From Siniperca chuatsi (taxonomy: Eukaryota; Chordata; Actinopteri; Centrarchiformes; Sinipercidae): a stretch of 64,000 nt of DNA. Of the stretch, positions 61,657 to 64,000 are shown piece by piece (position 1 is the stretch's first letter; every line of letters begins with the position of its first letter). The notes below the pieces were generated by a model that saw only the letters and a program-made list of their open reading frames with translations, did no database searches and was not told where the DNA came from. The stretch is taken from contig NC_058062.1 in assembly GCF_020085105.1 (NCBI RefSeq), positions 9,217,945-9,281,944 of the forward strand, written 5' to 3'. The translations under genes and the position numbers were made by a program.

Positions 61657-62524
61657 AGATCTGCAACAGAAGACCATCACATGCTGATCATTTGTTTAAA
61701 AGCTCTTTGTTTTTGTCTCAAAAGCAAATAAAACAACTTGCAAATTCAACAAGCTCTTTGTCTATGATGATGTCCAAAATAAATCATATTATGACAATAC
61801 ACAAACAAAAACAGTGACTTTTAGACACAGACCTGTAGTTTAGAGAGGAACAAAGGGTCAAATGACAGAAATGACACCACACATGCTTAACGTGAGAGCA
61901 ACCTATTTTTAAGTCTGCATAGTCTATTCTGTTAGCGCTTCTAATAATAAATGACATAATTATAACCAAAATAGATGTAAACATGAAAAATAATGTACAT
62001 GAGCTAAAAAATATTCAAGACTGACCTTTAGACACATGAACAATAGCGCAGCGGTAATAGTGGATCAATTATCTTTTAAAAAAAGATATTTCAGATGAAA
62101 AAAAGGAGGTGCTGAAGATGAACCACCGTTTCCTAACCTGTGATTGAAAATAAAAAGAGAAGTAGAATTTAAAGGAAAAAGTTGACAAAATGTCAGGTTT
62201 ATTATATCTAAAGTCTTCTGGTTCATGACCAACATTATCTATCAAATGTTAAAAGTTTAATATTTCATATTTCTTTGATCTAACAACAACAATAATAATA
62301 ATAATAATTAGCAGTAAGTCCTTTTTTCATGACTGACAGTTGTCACATGTTACTGAGTTACTGGGATTTTAACAAAAGCCACATAGAGTTAATTTATTCC
62401 AAAATTCTGAGAAAAACATTGATATGTAACTATTTTATGTGTTTTCTATTCTCTTTTGTTTTCTAAAAATCTGGGAAATATGAAACTGATCCCGATGTCC
62501 CTATAATTTTAACATCGTGTTAAG

Positions 62525-62745
62525 TAGGGCTGCAACTAACGATTATTTTCATTATCGATCACCCTGCTACTGTTGTGTAAATAAATCAATTAATCATTTA
62601 GTCTATAAAATGCTTATTTCTATAAACAAAAAAGTGAAAGATGTCCATCAAAACTTCCAAGAGTCTGAGGTAACGTCTTCAAATGTCTTGTTTTGTCACA
62701 CCAACAGTCCTAAGATATTCAATTCACAATAAAACAGAGAACATT
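62525..62745. repeat. Dispersed fish repeat downstream of alpha gene 5
   Basis: The duplicated copy of the repeat at 58346-58565, with one extra A in an A-run (near 62630). It directly precedes the alpha gene 5 polyadenylation signal at 62769-62774. Confidence 0.55.
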
Positions 62746-62828
62746 GTTTTGTTTGTTGCAGTCATGCATTTATTAATCATTATGCAAAGCGAGCTCATGC
62801 TGCACTCTCCGTCATCTTCTCCTGCTGC

Positions 62829-63650
62829 TTATCGGTATTTCTCAGCCAGGGCCAGAGACACGGCAGCCAGGAACTTATCCATAGCCACATGGACCTCAGG
62901 GGTGAAGTCGATGGGGAACATGATAGCCATGACCACGAGGATGTTGTGGGAGAGAATCTGTGAAAGAAGACAATCACACTGATGTGACACGTATGGAGTT
63001 TTTCACACATCTGTCATTTTGCTGTAACATGTAATGCTCAGTCCATACTCCAATCTTCATATACCTAGGTTAGCAGGTTTATCGAAATGGAACAGCATTT
63101 ATACACCGTACATAAGCACATTATGTACGTGGTAATAACAGATGGCCCTGTTGCAAGTCTGCAAACCCCTCAACGCCCAAGTTTGAGGAACGCTTCATAT
63201 AAAGGACAGGCTATTATCTTTTAATCACTTTGGCTCTGTACCTTAAAGTTAGCAGGGTCAATACGCAGAGTGAAGGCATGCAGCTCACTGAGGTTCAGAA
63301 GACCTCCTTTCAGGTCGTCGATTTTGGACACAGCATCTGCAACTCCAGCCATCACAGTCACTCCGTGCTTCTTCACCGGGGCAGAGCCGGGGCTCAAGTC
63401 CTTCCAGTGGGAGAAGTAGGTCTTGGTCTGCGGGTACACTATCAGCATCCTGGGTAAAAAACAAAACAAAACAAGATTTAAGTGAGTGCGTCTGTAAATT
63501 AATCAGTCAGTGTTGGAGCAGGTTACATCGGTCAGTATTTTCTCATGTTTACCTGGAAAGAGCATCGGTGCCGATGTCCTCCGCCTTTCCAGACGCTTTA
63601 GCCCAGAAGGCTCTGACTGTGTCCTTGTCCTTAGCACTGAGACTGGTCAT
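62829..63650 (-). CDS. hba: Alpha-globin (alpha gene 5 of 5), duplicate of alpha gene 4
   Basis: Exons 63553-63650, 63242-63449 and 62829-62957 (98, 208, 129 nt) encode the same 144 residues as alpha gene 4, including the extra Thr codon after Met. Intron 1 is 3 nt shorter in its A-rich run. TATA-type CATAAAA on the minus strand (63705-63711 complement). Upstream of about 63710 the two copies diverge (the 59537-59545 segment is missing here), so their promoters are not the same beyond the TATA box. Confidence 0.97.
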
Positions 63651-63923
63651 CTTGCCTTTGCTCGACTATTGTTGAATGCCGTGATGAGCCCAAACCGTGG
63701 GGGGTTTTATGCTGAGCATGGGCACACCCGGGCCCTCCTCCAAGATAGGCTGCGGAAGGCGGTCCAAGTGATGGGTCGCAGTTTGTATGAGATAAAAACG
63801 GTGGCTCTGGAACCAAACCTCTAATTGTCACTGTCATGATGATTTTAAGCAAAAAATATGCAATTAGAGGGCGTAGTTTTATATGGGCACGTCCAAGCAT
63901 AAGGCAGCATTTACTGTATTTCC

Positions 63924-64000
63924 AGTGGTGGAATGTCACAAAGTACATTTACCTAAGTACAAATTTGAGGTACTCATACTTTACTTAAGCCTTTTCTTTT
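63924..64000. repeat. MITE-like repeat, cut by the window end
   Basis: Starts CCAGTGGTGGAATGTCACAA and continues AGTACATTTACCTAAGTAC, the terminus of the same repeat family as at 10566-10915. Confidence 0.6.

Overview
The window is vertebrate nuclear DNA from a ray-finned (teleost) fish. It is AT-rich, its genes carry introns with GT..AG borders, and it holds fish-type transposons (RTE and L2 LINEs, a Tc1-like element, MITE-like repeats) and long microsatellites. The gene order mpg - nprl3 - mixed alpha and beta globins is that of the teleost MN (major) haemoglobin locus, which is syntenic with the mammalian alpha-globin domain. The species cannot be named from the sequence.

Layout. 1-16.5 kb has no exon I can recognise. 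It contains one CpG-rich island (about 6.48-7.14 kb) that may be the promoter of a gene running leftward out of the window; rhbdf1 would be expected from synteny. It also has a few clusters of GATA/AP-1-type sites. 16.5-17.9 kb is mpg (3 coding exons, +). 18.9-31.4 kb is nprl3 (14 coding exons including a 39-nt microexon, -), tail to tail with mpg. Its introns hold a dead Tc1 element, an L2 fragment, and in intron 5 a cluster of NF-E2, GATA and CACCC motifs placed where the alpha-globin major regulatory element lies in mammals. 32.2-35.3 kb is an almost complete RTE-type LINE with an 18-bp target-site duplication.

36.7-63.7 kb is the globin cluster: six intact beta genes, five intact alpha genes and one beta pseudogene, all with the standard three-exon structure. 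It appears built from a four-gene block (beta<- alpha-> beta-> <-alpha). Block 1 is 36.7-44.7 kb and block 2 is 52.4-59.5 kb. A lone divergent beta lies at 49.6 kb and a further near-identical copy of the convergent beta-> <-alpha pair at 61.0-63.7 kb. Two tracts of complete identity (279 bp and 490 bp) between otherwise diverged beta paralogues about 15 kb apart indicate recent gene conversion.

Working together: the alpha and beta subunits pair into haemoglobin tetramers in red cells. Head-to-head and tail-to-tail alpha/beta pairs are the usual fish arrangement. The nprl3 intron element is the best candidate in the window for a shared erythroid enhancer. mpg (base-excision repair) and nprl3 (GATOR1, amino-acid control of mTORC1) are housekeeping flanking genes. 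The cluster does not end inside the window.
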